Positions 50,691 to 62,575 are shown, numbered from the stretch's first letter. The stretch is 64,000 nucleotides of DNA from Undaria pinnatifida (GCA_012845835.1 JABAKD010000001.1:6190976-6254975), one strand, 5' to 3'. Numbers and translations: made by a program. Notes: a model not told the origin generated them from the letters alone.

Positions 50691-53600
50691 ACCGGTTGAC
50701 CGTATACCTTGCTGTTGGTCTGGACGTTGTCCTTATGTGTGGCTGTGGAAGAGGATGCTGTCCTAAATTCTGTTGCTTGACGTAAACGAGACCCTATATC
50801 CTGCTATTTGTGTAAATAAAAAAATTGTACACTTCTATAGCAGGGACCCCGTAGCATTACTTCTGCCTCCATACTTCTTAGATGCGTCGTACCCCCCGTT
50901 TCCTATTCCCGCCCCCCTCGCTGGACCTTCCCAAGTGGTTTTCTCGGCGGACGAGCATGGGCTCAATAGCAGCATGCGGCCTTCTGCGCGGCCCCGCTGA
51001 GGTGGCCACGACTCGTCACGCTCGAGCGCTCCCGACCCGGACCAGCGAGACTCTTCCGGAAAGAAAGCTGCAGATGGTGAACCTCAGGAAGGCCCGACCG
51101 AACGTCCGTCCTCCTACACTCAGGACTTGGAGCATCGAGACCCTACCGCGACGGCTATAGGTGATGGACCTTCGGGGGGCTCCCCCAAGCACCCATCATC
51201 GAACCTCGAGCCACTGAAGAACCTGCCAGAGGAGGAGCTACGGCGGAAATAGGGGATGGAAGCGATGCTGCCCCGTCTTAGCTCGGAAGAACCCGTTCGA
51301 GAGCTCCCCTCAGGCTTGGCGGCGCGCCCGCGCTAGGCCTCATCGAGTTCGGCTGCGCGCCTGTCGTGGGACTCATCCCATGGTCGGGACAACCGCGGTG
51401 GCTCGCCGGGTACGGTAGCAGAAGTGAAGAGGACCCAGCGAGCGCTGGATGCTGCGACTGCGGCGACGCTCCGACATCTCCAGCAGGCTCAGCAAGACAT
51501 CGCGGAGGCCGAGAGCGCGGAGAAGAAGGCAGTTGAGGCGGCAGCGACGGCGAGGGAAGCTTCATTCCGCAGCTCTCAGGCAGCTGCGATGGGAGCTTCG
51601 GCAACACCCCGCACTCTGACTCGCCAGCAGGGCATCAACTCGCTGTCGAAACGACCTGGGGACTCTGCCTTCTGAGGCAATGCCCTGTGTATGGGCTCTG
51701 AGCAAAGAAAAGAGTTCGCCCCCGACTCAAGGGAAGCGGTCGCGACCACGGCATTCGCTCTCCTGAAATCAGTCCGACAAAAGCCACCGACTTGACGGAA
51801 GCGGTCGCCACCATAGCATCCGCTCTCCTGAAGTCAGTCCGACAAAAGTCCGTTCGTCAAGCGGAGTCGCTTTCGGTGAGTATGGTGTGGTCCAACATGG
51901 ACCACAGTACGTGGCAGGACCAGAGGAGAGCCGCCCCGACCCTGGCCCTCCAGGGCCCATGACAACGCCCAAGGCACCGACGTACTATGGCCGAAACCGA
52001 AGGATGCTCAGCTGGAGTTTCCCAACCGAAAAAACGAGAGCCTGGACAGGGGGAAAGACCACCGCCGCGGCGGTGGGGGTTCTGCCGGAGGGGGTAGATG
52101 AGGCAGCGGAAAGGGTGTTGGTGGCGGCAGCCACGGTGGGGGTAGGAGCTCCCACCATTTTCCTGGATGAGGAGGCGAAACCGGAGGCGGCGGCGCCACG
52201 CCAGGTTCTGGGGCAAATGGTGGAGCACCCGGACGCCGTCAGGGGGGTCGTTTCGGGAGACCCAATTGGGGAATCGGTGGCCGTAGTTCGGAGGGCGGTC
52301 ACGGTGGACGTAGGGATGGCGGGAAAGGCTGTTCCCAAGACGGTACATCAAGCTCCTCCAGTTCGACTGCGCATATCGAGCACCGACCAGTGCGACGTCA
52401 AGGCGTTGGCGAAAGGCATGTGATTCCTTCCCTGGCGGATACTGCTTCCTCCTCCGAGCGCCTGAGCAACTTGACTGTGACGGATGATCGCGCTAAACCT
52501 GTTTCTTCCTATTTGGCCCGCGCTCGTACCTGCGCGATTGCCGCTACCGCAGCCAAGGCCACGCGTGATGCTCGGGAAAGCGTGCCTACGTCAAGGTTGC
52601 CCTCAAAGACGTAGCATTTCTGCGCTGCCGTCGCTCGCATCCTTATACAAATTCGACGGCTCGCAACAACTCAGACGCTCGGTTTAATGTGCAACGTCCG
52701 ACATTCTCATTCGCTGCGACGACCGTTGTACAGAGGGCCTACGAGCACCCACGCGTGTACCTGGTTGGGACCACCAACCCCACAAGACGTTCATACGTGC
52801 TATAGCTCCTGACAAGCCCACACCCGCCCGCAAGACGACCTTGGTCGACGATGTTTTGGACAGGTGTCACGGGCCATGGAGGGCATCTGGACCTGAAGCA
52901 TTCACTCCCGTGTTGTGCCTGCTGATGGCGCACTTTGACCGGGTAGACGCGGGAAAGGGAAAACTATGTTGCGTTATTTTGGAGTGCGTAAAGGCACGCC
53001 CTTTTGCGATTTCAGTGGGGAGTTTCGCGCGTTAGTGTCCACAATTACGGCGAGCGGTCGCGTTTTGGCTCTGGGGACAGACGCGGTGTTGGAGATGGTT
53101 CGGAAACTGCTGGTCACTAGAAGTACATTATTATGCAGAGGCTTCCGCTGTTAGCGTCTCGTTTAAGACCGGCAGCCCTCTTCTCTGGAGCGGCCTTCTT
53201 TCACCCTCCGCTCGCGCTGCTGCCCTCCGAGAAAACCGAGGGCTGTTCATCAACTGTCACGAAGACAACCACTCCTTCAAAAATTGCAGGCAGTCATTCA
53301 TTAATGACAGCGGCTGTTTGAATCCTGAACTTGGCCAAGACCAAGGCTATGGCAGGGGAGATCTTATGATATACCCCCTTTTTCACTGCTGGATTTGAGC
53401 CGCTCGCACGAGTGACTCAGCACCTCACTAAGCACTGTCGACAATTTGCTTGGCGCAGCATAACTAACCATTCCATGGCAGATTCATATCGAAAAAACTA
53501 AACAGCATGAAAGCTACGCCCGCACAGGAACAGGGGGTTCACAGGCGCGAGTGACCCCTAGCCGATGCAAAACATCTCGCCAAAGTAACCCCCCTACCGT

Positions 53601-53927
53601 AGCTTCGGTTCCAACTTGGCGACGATGACGCGTAACGACGTTGACAAACACTCATGACCAGCTACCGCAGCGACGGGAAATCTTATCGCGCAAACCAGTT
53701 CGACAAGAAGAATTGTCGTCATCGTTCAGGTCAATGGCGTGGGCACCACCAGGATCAGGACCAGGAAAACAGTCACGACGGTAACACGTACACGTCGGAT
53801 TACCATGGCGGTATCCCACCTTGGCCCAGCTGTTCTGCCCCCGCTCCTGCTCCTGGAATGCGCAACCGCCCACAGCCCGGGCGTAAACCGCAACGCGCGC
53901 CAGCCCGGTAGATTCCGTTCTGGCAAT

Positions 53928-53930
53928 TGA
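53928..53930 (+). promoter_or_regulatory. TGA at the gag/downstream junction of copy B
   Basis: The context is AAT-TGA-CAG after an R-Q-P-G-R-F-R phrase. The intact element has R-Q-P-G-T-F-R-T-N then TGA. The frame after this TGA stays open to 54314 and shares an S-Q-D-x-R-V phrase with the intact element. The match argues that the stop is an old, shared feature and not a recent mutation. Confidence 0.5.
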
Positions 53931-54111
53931 CAGCTCGACGGCGGTACGGCACATCCGGCCCGTCCGCCGACGGCACTGTCGGAGACACCCCCTTTTTCTT
54001 CACAAGATGTCCGTGTACCTGTTCCAATAACGCATCACAAATTGTCCCTGTCAAGATCCCACACCCTCCTACGCCGTATGTTGGAGATTCTTACGGCGTG
54101 GTATCGGCGGC

Positions 54112-54270
54112 GGGAACCAGCGCTTCGAGCGTGGTTTTCCTCAGCCATGTTTCTCTTTCGACGACGGGAACGCGCGCTGCCAGCACTGTTTCCCTCGGCC
54201 ATAGTCCGAGTTCGGCGAAGCGGATCCGTGCTTCCAGCGCTGTTCCCCTCAGCCTCGGCAAATAATCGGC
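54112..54270 (+). repeat. Three 54-bp (18-codon) repeats in copy B
   Basis: Units start at about 54112, 54166 and 54220 with a 'gggaacc-gcgctt-cagcg' type phrase and a 'tt-cc-tc-gcc' close. The period is a multiple of three, so the repeat would preserve frame in the post-TGA segment. Copy A has a degenerate version at about 1960-2130. Confidence 0.65.
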
Positions 54271-54984
54271 AATGGGGTTGCGGGGTCAACCCCCCCCCTC
54301 CCTTGAAAGCATAGATAATAGTTGGCCTCGGTTGGCACCGACGCTGTAAAACAGTCTATGTATGTTGGGGTTGACGTTGGTTAGCACTGTAAAACATGCC
54401 AATCACTGCGTGAGCTAGACAACCAGGGTGTCGTTTTTGTTTTTGTTTTGGCGGTCACCATGATGGTTATCGAGTTAGATCATACTGTTTGAGGTGGAGA
54501 ACCCTAACTCCGCACAAGGGAAATGGTCGCATCTCGTGGTGTGAATATGGTAAGGCACTCACGGGGCAGTTACATAGTAAGACCCATTGCTGTCTCTGGA
54601 GTGGTCACACCAGAATTATAAAGTAACTCATTGGCGCTGTCATCCATAAGCAAGAAAGTAGGCACAAGGTGTCGAAGTTTGTCTTACTAGCGTTTCTTGG
54701 AAGGATGCAGTTCACCCTTTATGCGGCTCGCCGAACACCACACGGCGCTTCGCGCTTGGTGCAAGCAATGTCTGCCTGGTTGGCGAAAAACCAACGTGCT
54801 CCGTCCCGGCATGGTAGGGATGCGAGGGCCTATGGTCATACGACTACGGTCATGCACAAAATGAGTACACCCTCCCCTTGACCTTGGCATTGAAGCCTGC
54901 GTTTCGCGCGCTCCCCCCACGCACACGTCGAGCAGCAATAAGGCTGAGCTGCCCGCGCGTCGCCTATTTAAGCGAACGTGCTCA

Positions 54985-55440
54985 ACCCCTCTTCTCCCTA
55001 ACCACGTGGTGGCGGTCGGTTTGAGGTGGGAAAGTCGACTCTAAAACACTTCTTCCTGACCACGAGGTGGTGGTCGGTTTAAGGTGTGGGAAGGCCATCA
55101 CTAAAACACCAAGATCCTTTGCGAGGCTCGATCCAGTGTCTCCTGGCGACAGCAGCGGGCGCTCTATCATTTTTCCCATCAAGGAGGAGTCGCCACGGTT
55201 AGGTACCTCGTGTCCCTCCTCCACGAGGCCTAACGACAAGAAGACTTCTCGGGTGGAATTTTGGTGCGCCACCTGCCCTAGCCTCGCTCTTGAAGACGCT
55301 CACAAGGTATGTGGGCTCCTTCGTCTGCAAGCACGCTAACCCACGTGCATCAGGCTACGCCTGCCCCAGTGGCACAAAGAGAAGAACCTGCACTGCGCGA
55401 CGGGCCAGTGGCGAGGCCACGGCCTCCAGCCCGCAGCTCT
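54985..55440 (+). repeat. Block shared with copy A (1363-1800), inverted
   Basis: It contains two 'cca-gtggtgg-ggtcggtttgaggtg' phrases, an S-G-R-S-I-I-F-P-I-K-E reading and an A-P-V-A-Q reading. It closes copy B in the same position as in copy A. No known domain. Confidence 0.65.
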
Positions 55441-55444
55441 GGTC

Positions 55445-57505
55445 TTGTGCGTCCTGCTGCTGCTGTTAGCTACCACTGCTACTGCTGCTGCTCTGCTGCT
55501 GCTCTGCCGTTGCTGCGAGTGCAGCACCCTTACGCCTACAGAGGTCTTTTTCGAACGACATTTTTTTCCGAGCAGGGTCGATGAGAGGGATTGTTGTGCC
55601 GATTACTGCTAGTACGTACCGAGATTATTTTATTCTTGGACCAACACCACGCAACAATAGCACCAATTTCTAGCGTGCCTAATTCAGCGCGCTTGTTGCG
55701 TGCGATACAGATATTTTTCCTCACAAAATAGCGACAAAAACAGCAGCAGCATCACCACCACAGCAACACCACAGAGGCACCACCCCAGCATCACAGCAGC
55801 AGGAAGAGCTGCAAAGGCAGCGGCGACGCACTGCTGTCACCGGCAACTGTGCGTGCAAGTGATTCAAACTGCAGATGAAGCTAACGGGCCAAAAATGCCA
55901 ACTGCTGTTTCTCGGTATTTGTTTTTCGGTATAAAAAAAAACACAACGCATCTGCTGTCTGTACCTTCGGTCAGCCGTTCCACAAAACATTCTTATATAC
56001 TTCGAAGTAAAAGAAAACGACGCACCTCAACCTCCTTTGAAGCGCCATGCCGACGTGGGATGGTCTTGCCCTGCGTGCAGAAATCTTTTTGCGAAACGCT
56101 CGGGGGTGCAAAAACGATCGCTTGCAGGGCTCAGAAAGACCCTCTCCCCTCCTTGGCTCGTACCTGGCAATCTTCAGCTAAACGTGGATAACCTTTGATG
56201 TTGGCATATTATTCGCTACGAAGGCTTGAGCGACGAGTTGCTCACAGAAAAATCACCCCCGCGTATGGGCAACATCGCTCGCACGCCTGCCCTCCCCCCC
56301 GACGACAGTGGGTCGTCGTTGGCAATGCCACGGCGAGTACCAACATTTTTTGAGGAATCTTTCATCGTCTGCGCAAGTCCCAGCGGAGATTTTGAAGGAG
56401 AAGCGAGTGATCCAAGGGATTCGATAACAATATGTAGTCTATATGTACATGTGAAATATTATCTACGTATTTTTTTGGCTCGCTGCTCTCCTGCGGCCGA
56501 GTATTTCTTCTCGCACTTTCGGCCGCGGGGCAAGCTAGCCTGCCATGGGTACATTATGAAGCATGCCTGGATCTCGGGCGAGCTCTGTGGCGGCGCTAGG
56601 GCCATTAAACGTCGCTTGGATGGCGCTATTTGGCAAGGGATTGCGTTCCGTCTCCCTGAGACGAGCAGTTCACTTGGAACACACCAAATTGTTTTTCAAA
56701 TTTCGATACTTCGAAGTATTTGATAAACTTTTGCAACATTTTGCTCTTCGTTGTTTTGTTCGCAGCAGCACAGCAGCAGCAGTAGCAGCAACCGCCCGGA
56801 CTAAACTAACCTCATCAGCAGCACAACAGCAGTAGTGGCAGCAACATACAGCAGTAGTAGCAGCAGTACACGTGTGGATCGGATGAGTGTGGGGTTTTGG
56901 GGGGCGCCGCCCTGGGCCATTTCGGCCCCGGATCTCGACGTGGGTGCGTGGGCATGGGTGCAGACAAGGGTAAACCGGCCTGCGCTCTCCCGCCGCGCGG
57001 GCGGCCGCTCGTCGAGGCAGGAGCAAAAGCGTCCGTGGGCGTGGTTGACCCGGTGTGTCCATTTTTCTCTTGCGGGGTAACTAAACGTGTCCGAATGAAA
57101 GGACAGTCTTTATCATACTTCAACAAAAGTACACATATCCCGGTATTATATTTCCAGACAGAGCGGATGCCAGCAGGAGGAGGTAGAGGCCGGGAGCAGC
57201 CGAGTGTCGGAACGAGCGCCACAGAGCACGGTTTACATCTCTCCGCGCGGCAGACGGGGCTCACAGGGACATAGAGCGGGGAAAGCTTGGAAGATGGCGC
57301 CGAGCGCGGCGAGGGTGGTAGGCATCGCGAGCGCAGCATGCACGCGAGTCTCGACCAGGCCAAATGTTATATTTTGGGCAGAGTGGAACCATGGGTAGGG
57401 TTCAAGGATATATAACTCCTTATTAGCGATAACCAAACTCAGGTATATACACGGTGCTGCCGTGGCCAAAATCGGGTACAGTTCTATTTCAGCGTTCACC
57501 ACGCG
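55445..57505. other. No supported gene; CAG/CTG-rich patches
   Basis: Trinucleotide-rich patches (CAG/CTG type) lie at 55455-55510, 55738-55810 and 56762-56870. They produce Gln-, Ala- or Leu-rich frames that overlap each other. Frames of 163-182 codons exist (for example minus 56815-57363), but no family is recognised. Confidence 0.4.
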
Positions 57506-57508
57506 CCC

Positions 57509-57850
57509 AGGACGCCATCTGATTGGCTGGGTGGATCGGTTCTAGGTCTGTTGCTATTATCGTACACACATATCATACACACATACATATATTTCTGACC
57601 ACATGCACCAAGCAGTGGCGGGTTCACTATACCGATCTAGCTCTACTTTCTACGGGGATAAACGAGGAGTAGGACGCCATCTGATTGGCTGGGTGGATCG
57701 GTTCTAGGTCTGTTGCTATTATCGTACACACATATCATACACATATACATTTCTGACCACATGCATCAAGCAGTGGCGGGTTCAGGCGGGAACACTACAC
57801 CATAGTCTACCGATCTAGCTCTACTTATTACGGAGATAAACGATGAGTAC
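57509..57850. repeat. 162-bp tandem duplication
   Basis: Copies at 57509-57670 and from 57671 share 'aggacgccatctgattggct', 'ggtctgttgctattatcgta', 'accacatgca-caagcagtgg' and 'ccgatctagctctactt'. The second copy has a ~20-bp insertion near 57785. Confidence 0.85.
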
Positions 57851-57859
57851 ATCAAGGTT

Positions 57860-58440
57860 TCGGTCCCCCTCAAACACAGTACCAAAGCGTTGAGCACTAC
57901 CTTCAACTCATGGATAATCCTACCACGTACGCCACACATACTGAAATTGTTGCCGCCAACCAATTAATGATTGTACAACATCCAACAGCAACTGGCATTG
58001 GCTGGTCGACCCTACCCACTGCCACCAAGTGCAAACACATGTGACGTACTATATAGCAACGAGCGCTATTCCACGCACGGTACACAGCATCCCCTGACCA
58101 CAAATAATTCGATTGCGCGTACACCAGTACAACGTGCACCCACCGCAATCACGCTCTTCCCGCCGAGTACTATTTTTTCTTTGGATCAACGCTCTAGCTC
58201 ATGCCACACGTTTCCTCTACGAAGAGCAGTGGGGTTTATCTATGTGAATACGCATAATAACACCATTAGTCGGTAGGTGGGAAAATATTTATACGTGTGT
58301 ACCGGTGCCTCCCTTTTCGCCTTGCGACGCCCCCGGGAGTTCAGGTTACCTACATCCCGAAGAGGAACATTGTAAGAACGTAATAAATATGAATATTGTA
58401 CGCAATATTCTTGTTTTTTTTGTTTTCTCGAGGGACGCAA
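57860..58440. other. Nothing recognised
   Basis: No coding, RNA or repeat signal could be supported between the 162-bp duplication and the R3 end. Confidence 0.35.
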
Positions 58441-58457
58441 CGTTTTTACTACATCTG

Positions 58458-60700
58458 TACAAGGGCTCCGCATGGGTGCCGGCATTCGCCGGCACCCATC
58501 TTTCGGGTAGGGCAGAGCAGCGCTTCGAATTGTTCGATTCAATACTTGGTGGAGTAAAAAAAGTCACCACACACAATTATAGTCTGCACGTACAGTATGT
58601 AAGGTAATGCCAAGAGTTCGATGAAGACTATTGATAATAACCATAACAATGTACTACTATCAATAGCTACCAGGTACCGTTTTTTTAAATGAATCCGATT
58701 CCGAGCTTCATTCGTCAGATTTCGATCGGATAATTCCGACCACACGCCGACTGACCGTTTAGTCTGGCGACGAAACGTGTCGAGTGCGTTTATTATGATA
58801 TTTTAACTCAATCAAGCATCCGGGGCGGCCAGGAAGGTCACTGACCATGTCCGCTGCGTGTCCTCTTCGTAGCCACTGAGAGACGTGCACTGAGCCAGCT
58901 TCTGAAATATGCAATGCATGATAATAGTATCATCTTGATCCGAGCCTCCCAGGTCGACTGTGTGTTGTCCGATCGTGGAGAAACGTGCTGACGTTGGTCC
59001 AGGCGCGAAACACGGTGGTATGACTGCCTTCGTCATTCAACTCCTCGAATGCGATCGCAATGCTGCTGCTTGTTGCTGGTTGTGTGGATCGCTCACTTCT
59101 TGTAGATACAGCACGCGACTATAGCGCTTACGATTTTGTCAGCGAAGTGTTTCAGACTCGAGTTTTATTAGACGAAAATAAAACTATGTCAGTTTTGTCT
59201 GATCGCGCATTGGACAGGATTCATACACGAAGTAGGCGCCACCCGGGCACGATAGGGTGCCGGGATCGGAATCCATCCACACATGATAGCTCCCCGCACG
59301 GTGTGGAAATCCCAACTCCACCGGCCGACTGACTTTCTGATTGGCCATGGTTCGCATGTTGAGCCAGCTCCACCTCGGGAGGATATAGGGTTCCATCCCC
59401 GGGCCAGAGGTCGTTCCACACCTCTAAAACTTCCATCAACCGGGAAAGCAAACGGAGCTTTCTGGGGTCGACATCACCTTGCATGGTGAGAAAACCCCAA
59501 TACCGTTGGCGAATCGATAATTGGTTCGAGCTCCACAGCGCCGTCCTAGGCGGATAGAAACCCACCAATGGGGGGCATTTCCGTCGCACACGGGGAAAAA
59601 AAAGGGTCCCATCCCCGATTCGTGAACCCCCCGAATCTCTACAGCTCCAAAAACGCGGGAGCAATGACGATGACCTCCCGTGTCGACACCACTCCGCACG
59701 ACGTGGAACTCCGACCATATTCGCTTGCCGCTGATTGGCTGGGGGCTGGGGCTCGGACGAAAGGGCAATGCCACCGCGGAAGGATACAGAGTCCTGTGCC
59801 CGTTTCAGAAAGCCTGACAAACCGGGGACAATATCCGAACTCTCCCGCGGGTCGACACAGCCCCGCACGATGGTGCGACAATCATCTATTATTCACATTA
59901 ACTTTTTTTTTTTGTTTATTTCTTGCACACTTTCACTTTCCAGCTTCTGGACAAGCCGTGGTCACAGGTGTCATCCCTTCTCCTCCCCGGTTCTTGCCTT
60001 CAATTTTTATCGCGCATAGGGTTCAGCAATCCCACTGCTCGTCGATTGTTCATCGAGTGTTGCTATTGGCTTATCGTTGAGTGGCTGTGCAGCTCGTAGA
60101 GCCAGGGACACCCGGTGAGGAGATAGACCAGCAAACGGGCGGGGGGCGTTTCGACGCACCCGATGAGGAAAGGGCCCCATCGCAGTTCCAGAAATCCTTC
60201 CATACCCCATCAACGCCAACAAACCGGGGACGAAAACCGACTTCTCCCGGGTCGACACCACACCGCACGGTGTGGAAGCCTTAGCTAGCTGAGGTTAGTA
60301 TACAGCGCCAGCACCACAGAACAGGGTCCAACCCCGGTTCAGAAACCCCCTAAGTTATTTTCAACTAAAACAAAATGGGGCAACTCGCGCTACCGCTGAT
60401 TTTTTATTCATATGCCCCAACCCCGCGATACGCGGACATTTCATCTGACCCCCTGCCTCGATACCACCCCGCACAGTGTAACCCAACCTTCGATTGATCG
60501 GCTCGGCCGGGGTTCGTGGATAGAGGAAACCACCACTCACTAAGAAGTTCAGCAAGTTCAATGACGTCACTATCATCTTGTACCGGCCTGTGATCAGAGA
60601 AGATTTACATGAACCAATTGCACAATATACAGCTGTCGGTCCAGATCGAGTCGATCGGTGCAACTTGCTTGGGTATCGTACTATTACAGCAGCAGTAGTA
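58458..60700 (-). mobile_element. R element, copy R3 (inverted, full-length)
   Basis: The minus strand aligns with R2 (33359-35389) from the 'tattactactg' start to the terminal hairpin (58470-58499) and GCGGAGCCCTTGTA tail ending at 58458. It keeps the ~190-bp tandem units (59240-60290), with anchors of 'gtgtcgac' spaced about 170-215 bp. Differences from R2 are a SINE-B fragment at 59901-60066 and an extra ~60 bp near the 5' end (60650-60700). There is no coding content. Hairpin, fixed tail and internal minisatellite are retained, supporting one mobile family. Confidence 0.74.
59901..60066 (-). mobile_element. 5'-truncated SINE-B inside R3
   Basis: On the minus strand it begins 'tagcaacactcgatgaacaa' in the middle of the SINE-B body and ends with an A11 tail. 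R2 has an uninterrupted sequence at the matching place (about 33925-33945), giving an empty site. 5' truncation is typical of LINE-mediated retrotransposition. Confidence 0.68.
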
Positions 60701-60749
60701 ATACACTTCACTTATTTTCTTTTCCCCATCCCGTTTGTTGTGATGCTCG

Positions 60750-61088
60750 CGCTACTCTCGCCCTCCCAGTAGTACAACTCAGATCCGGGGTCATATAGCG
60801 GACTCCCCTCCCCTATCCCCATTACGATACATGCCCTAGTTTTCATCGCGAGAAGAACTCAGCATTTTCTTCCCTCGACTCGACGATTTGCGTCGAATTG
60901 TACCTACCCACGCTGCTTGGCGATTGGCGATTTCAGCAGCAGTTAGTTTATCCTTTTCTTCTCGATTATTTCTGCAAATAAAGTAATAAAGAGACAAAGC
61001 TCACAACGCGGTGGTTATTTAACTCAAGGATCAACGCTATTCACAATATTAATAGTGTAACCCCACTAGACCACCGGGGCGATCGGCC
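60750..61088 (-). mobile_element. tRNA-derived SINE, family A, copy 3
   Basis: The minus-strand head is 'gatcgccccggtggtctagtgg' (shared A-box region), and the body has 'gggtaggtacaattcgacgc', 'gagggaagaaaatgctg' and a 'gtccgctatatgacc' phrase. The tail ends 'gggatggggaaaag'. It is adjacent to the L block in the same order as copy 2. Confidence 0.7.
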
Positions 61089-61097
61089 ATATATTAC

Positions 61098-61426
61098 TCA
61101 CTGCCCGGGTGGCGTATCAGGTTATCCTCGAGCCTGTTATAGGTCAATTTCGTGAGTTCGAATCTCCCCGGGTTCGTACTCGTATGTATAGATTTTCGTG
61201 GGACTTTTTCTTGTGCACTAACTGACTTGCGGAAAGCACGAGAGCGTGAGTTAGCAACACTCGATGAAAAATCGACGATCAGTGGGTACTGAACCACATA
61301 TATATATATGCGCTAAAAAAAATGAAGGCAATAACCGGGGGGCGGGGGAAAGGACGACACCTGTGATCACGGCTTGTATGTCCAGAAGCTGGAAAGTAGA
61401 AGTGTGCCAAGAAAACAAAAATCACT
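61098..61426 (+). mobile_element. tRNA-derived SINE, family B, copy 2, with target duplication
   Basis: The body is 61103-61421, flanked by TCACT at 61098-61102 and 61422-61426. The head (61103-61173, 71 nt) is tRNA-like: GCCCGGG at the 5' end can pair with the CCCGGGT at the 3' end, TGGCGTATCAGG is A-box-like, and GAGTTCGAATCTC is a B-box with a near-complete T-arm. The tail is 'gaaaacaaaaa'. The matching L/SINE-A junction at 30830-30845 lacks the insert and reads '...tctcactag' on the reverse strand, confirming the empty site. Confidence 0.8.
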
Positions 61427-61518
61427 ACTGGCAGAGGAGATGATCAATCAGCAATCGGCAGCAAGGAGCACGTCGAGTACGAAGCAACACAAACTTATTT
61501 TTGTCAGCTGCGTACTAC

Positions 61519-61896
61519 TGTTATAAGGCTTACTTTGGGTCAGCTACTGGTCAACCTTTTGCAAGTGGTCAAACGGACTAATACCCCACTAATTCCTTTA
61601 CAAATGGCGTCGCCGGCAGGACCATGGGTTTTTTGTGTCGTGGGTTCGATTCCCACCATCCACAATAATAATTTTTTCAGATTTTCCCCATGTCGAACTT
61701 AAAAAATACTCTCCCTGGTATCCCCAGGAAATGAAACGGCTTGGATATTGACAGGTCCGCCGTATATCCGGCCGACTTGCTCTCCCGCCGTTTCAGAGGG
61801 GGAGAGTGTTATACGGGTTAGTTTGGGTACAAACAAGCTACTGGTTAACCTTTTGCAAGTGGTCAAACGGACTAATACCCCACTAATTCCTTAACA
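61519..61896 (+). mobile_element. TRIM-like miniature LTR element (378 bp)
   Basis: Terminal direct repeats of 84 bp (61519-61602) and 90 bp (61807-61896) start TGTTATA and end CCTTTACA or CCTTAACA, so they have the TG...CA ends of LTRs. The ~204-bp interior starts, after two bases, with TGGCGTCGCCGGCAGG, which has the TGG opening of a primer-binding site. It ends with GAGGGGGAGAG, a polypurine tract. No protein is encoded. The other L copy has an uninterrupted sequence here (reverse strand near 30750, '...gtaccaacacgacc'). GTAC occurs on both sides, though three extra bases (TAC) sit left of the element, so the duplication is imperfect. Confidence 0.78.
61615..61676 (+). other. tRNA T-arm-like segment inside the TRIM
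   Basis: GTGGG-TTCGATT-CCCAC (about 61652-61668) forms a perfect 5-bp T stem with a canonical loop and a B-box. The 5' part needed for a complete tRNA (acceptor partner GTGGATG) is absent, so this is not a functional tRNA gene. It may be a relic of tRNA-derived sequence captured by the element. Confidence 0.45.
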
Positions 61897-62575
61897 GTAC
61901 CAACACGACCGCTTGCACTTGGCCGGCAAACGATTACAGCAACGGAGTCAGGGACCACAGCAACAACAAAGCACGCCATCCTCTAAAGAGTCTTCTCGGG
62001 GGAAAAAAACACCAAGCGCGTACGATGCGATACGGGACGAAGGCATATGCCACTCACTGCTTTCTTCCGTGAATACTTTCGACTTTTACTACGAGCTTCG
62101 TGCGGTGCAGCTTAACAACAAGAGGAACGATTATTTTTTCCCGTATTTTTTGTGTCGAAAATGTATGGCACACCCTCGCTCCACGCCATAAAATACGTCG
62201 TAGACAACAAGCATATATATGTGTGTGGTTGTACTCGTACGTACCTACTTCGAGATATATTGCTTGCACGAGAGTACAAACCATGTCGATTTGTCCGAAC
62301 TTGTATAATACCACCCTCGGGGCCCCGGGGACGCAGCCACTCGCATTGCTGCTGTGTGGATTTTTCTAGGGCAGTAATCGTAACCACTACCACCTCCTCC
62401 TCGTTTTAGTCATGCGTCCGCTTGCCACGTCTACATCCATGTATGCACATGTGCGTGTACCTATACCGAAATTTAATAAATAAATGCACTACTATGATAC
62501 CTACCACAATACCGTGGCGATTTTCGTTACAGTAAATATTACGGTATTAGTTTTGGAACAAAATATGACGCCAAT

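Larger units (their letters stand above)
51424..54314 (+). pseudogene. Decayed gag region of a Ty3/gypsy-like element, copy B
   Basis: The plus strand carries the same Gag parts as copy A: an Ala/Glu-rich coiled-coil segment (51424-51675, with R-A-L-D-A-A-T and A-R-E-A-S phrases), an S-V-S-M-V-W-S-N-M-D...A-A-P-T-L-A-L block (about 51860-51955), a Gly-rich linker (52050-52350), a capsid piece split over two frames (52841-53154, starting S-G-P-E-A-F), a zinc knuckle whose first Cys is Phe (53236-53345), a Gag C-terminus ending in TGA at 53928-53930, and a ~127-codon open frame in the same phase beyond. Stops and shifts elsewhere make it inactive. A 70-bp direct repeat (about 51720-51860) has expanded one part. 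Related to but distinct from the intact gag. Confidence 0.72.
61427..62575 (-). repeat. L-block repeat, copy 2 (inverted)
   Basis: Inverted counterpart of 29950-30840. It contains the TRIM-like insertion (61519-61896) and lacks the M repeat. Frames across it differ from those in copy 1, so it is not coding. Confidence 0.75.

Noticed and set aside
55738-56870. Poly-Gln or poly-Ala proteins from CAG-rich patches
   Set aside because: Open frames exist in several phases on both strands, as expected of trinucleotide-rich DNA, and none has a domain.
61615-61676. Functional tRNA gene
   Set aside because: Only the T-arm and part of the 3' acceptor are convincing. The matching 5' acceptor and D-arm are missing, and the sequence lies inside a miniature LTR element.
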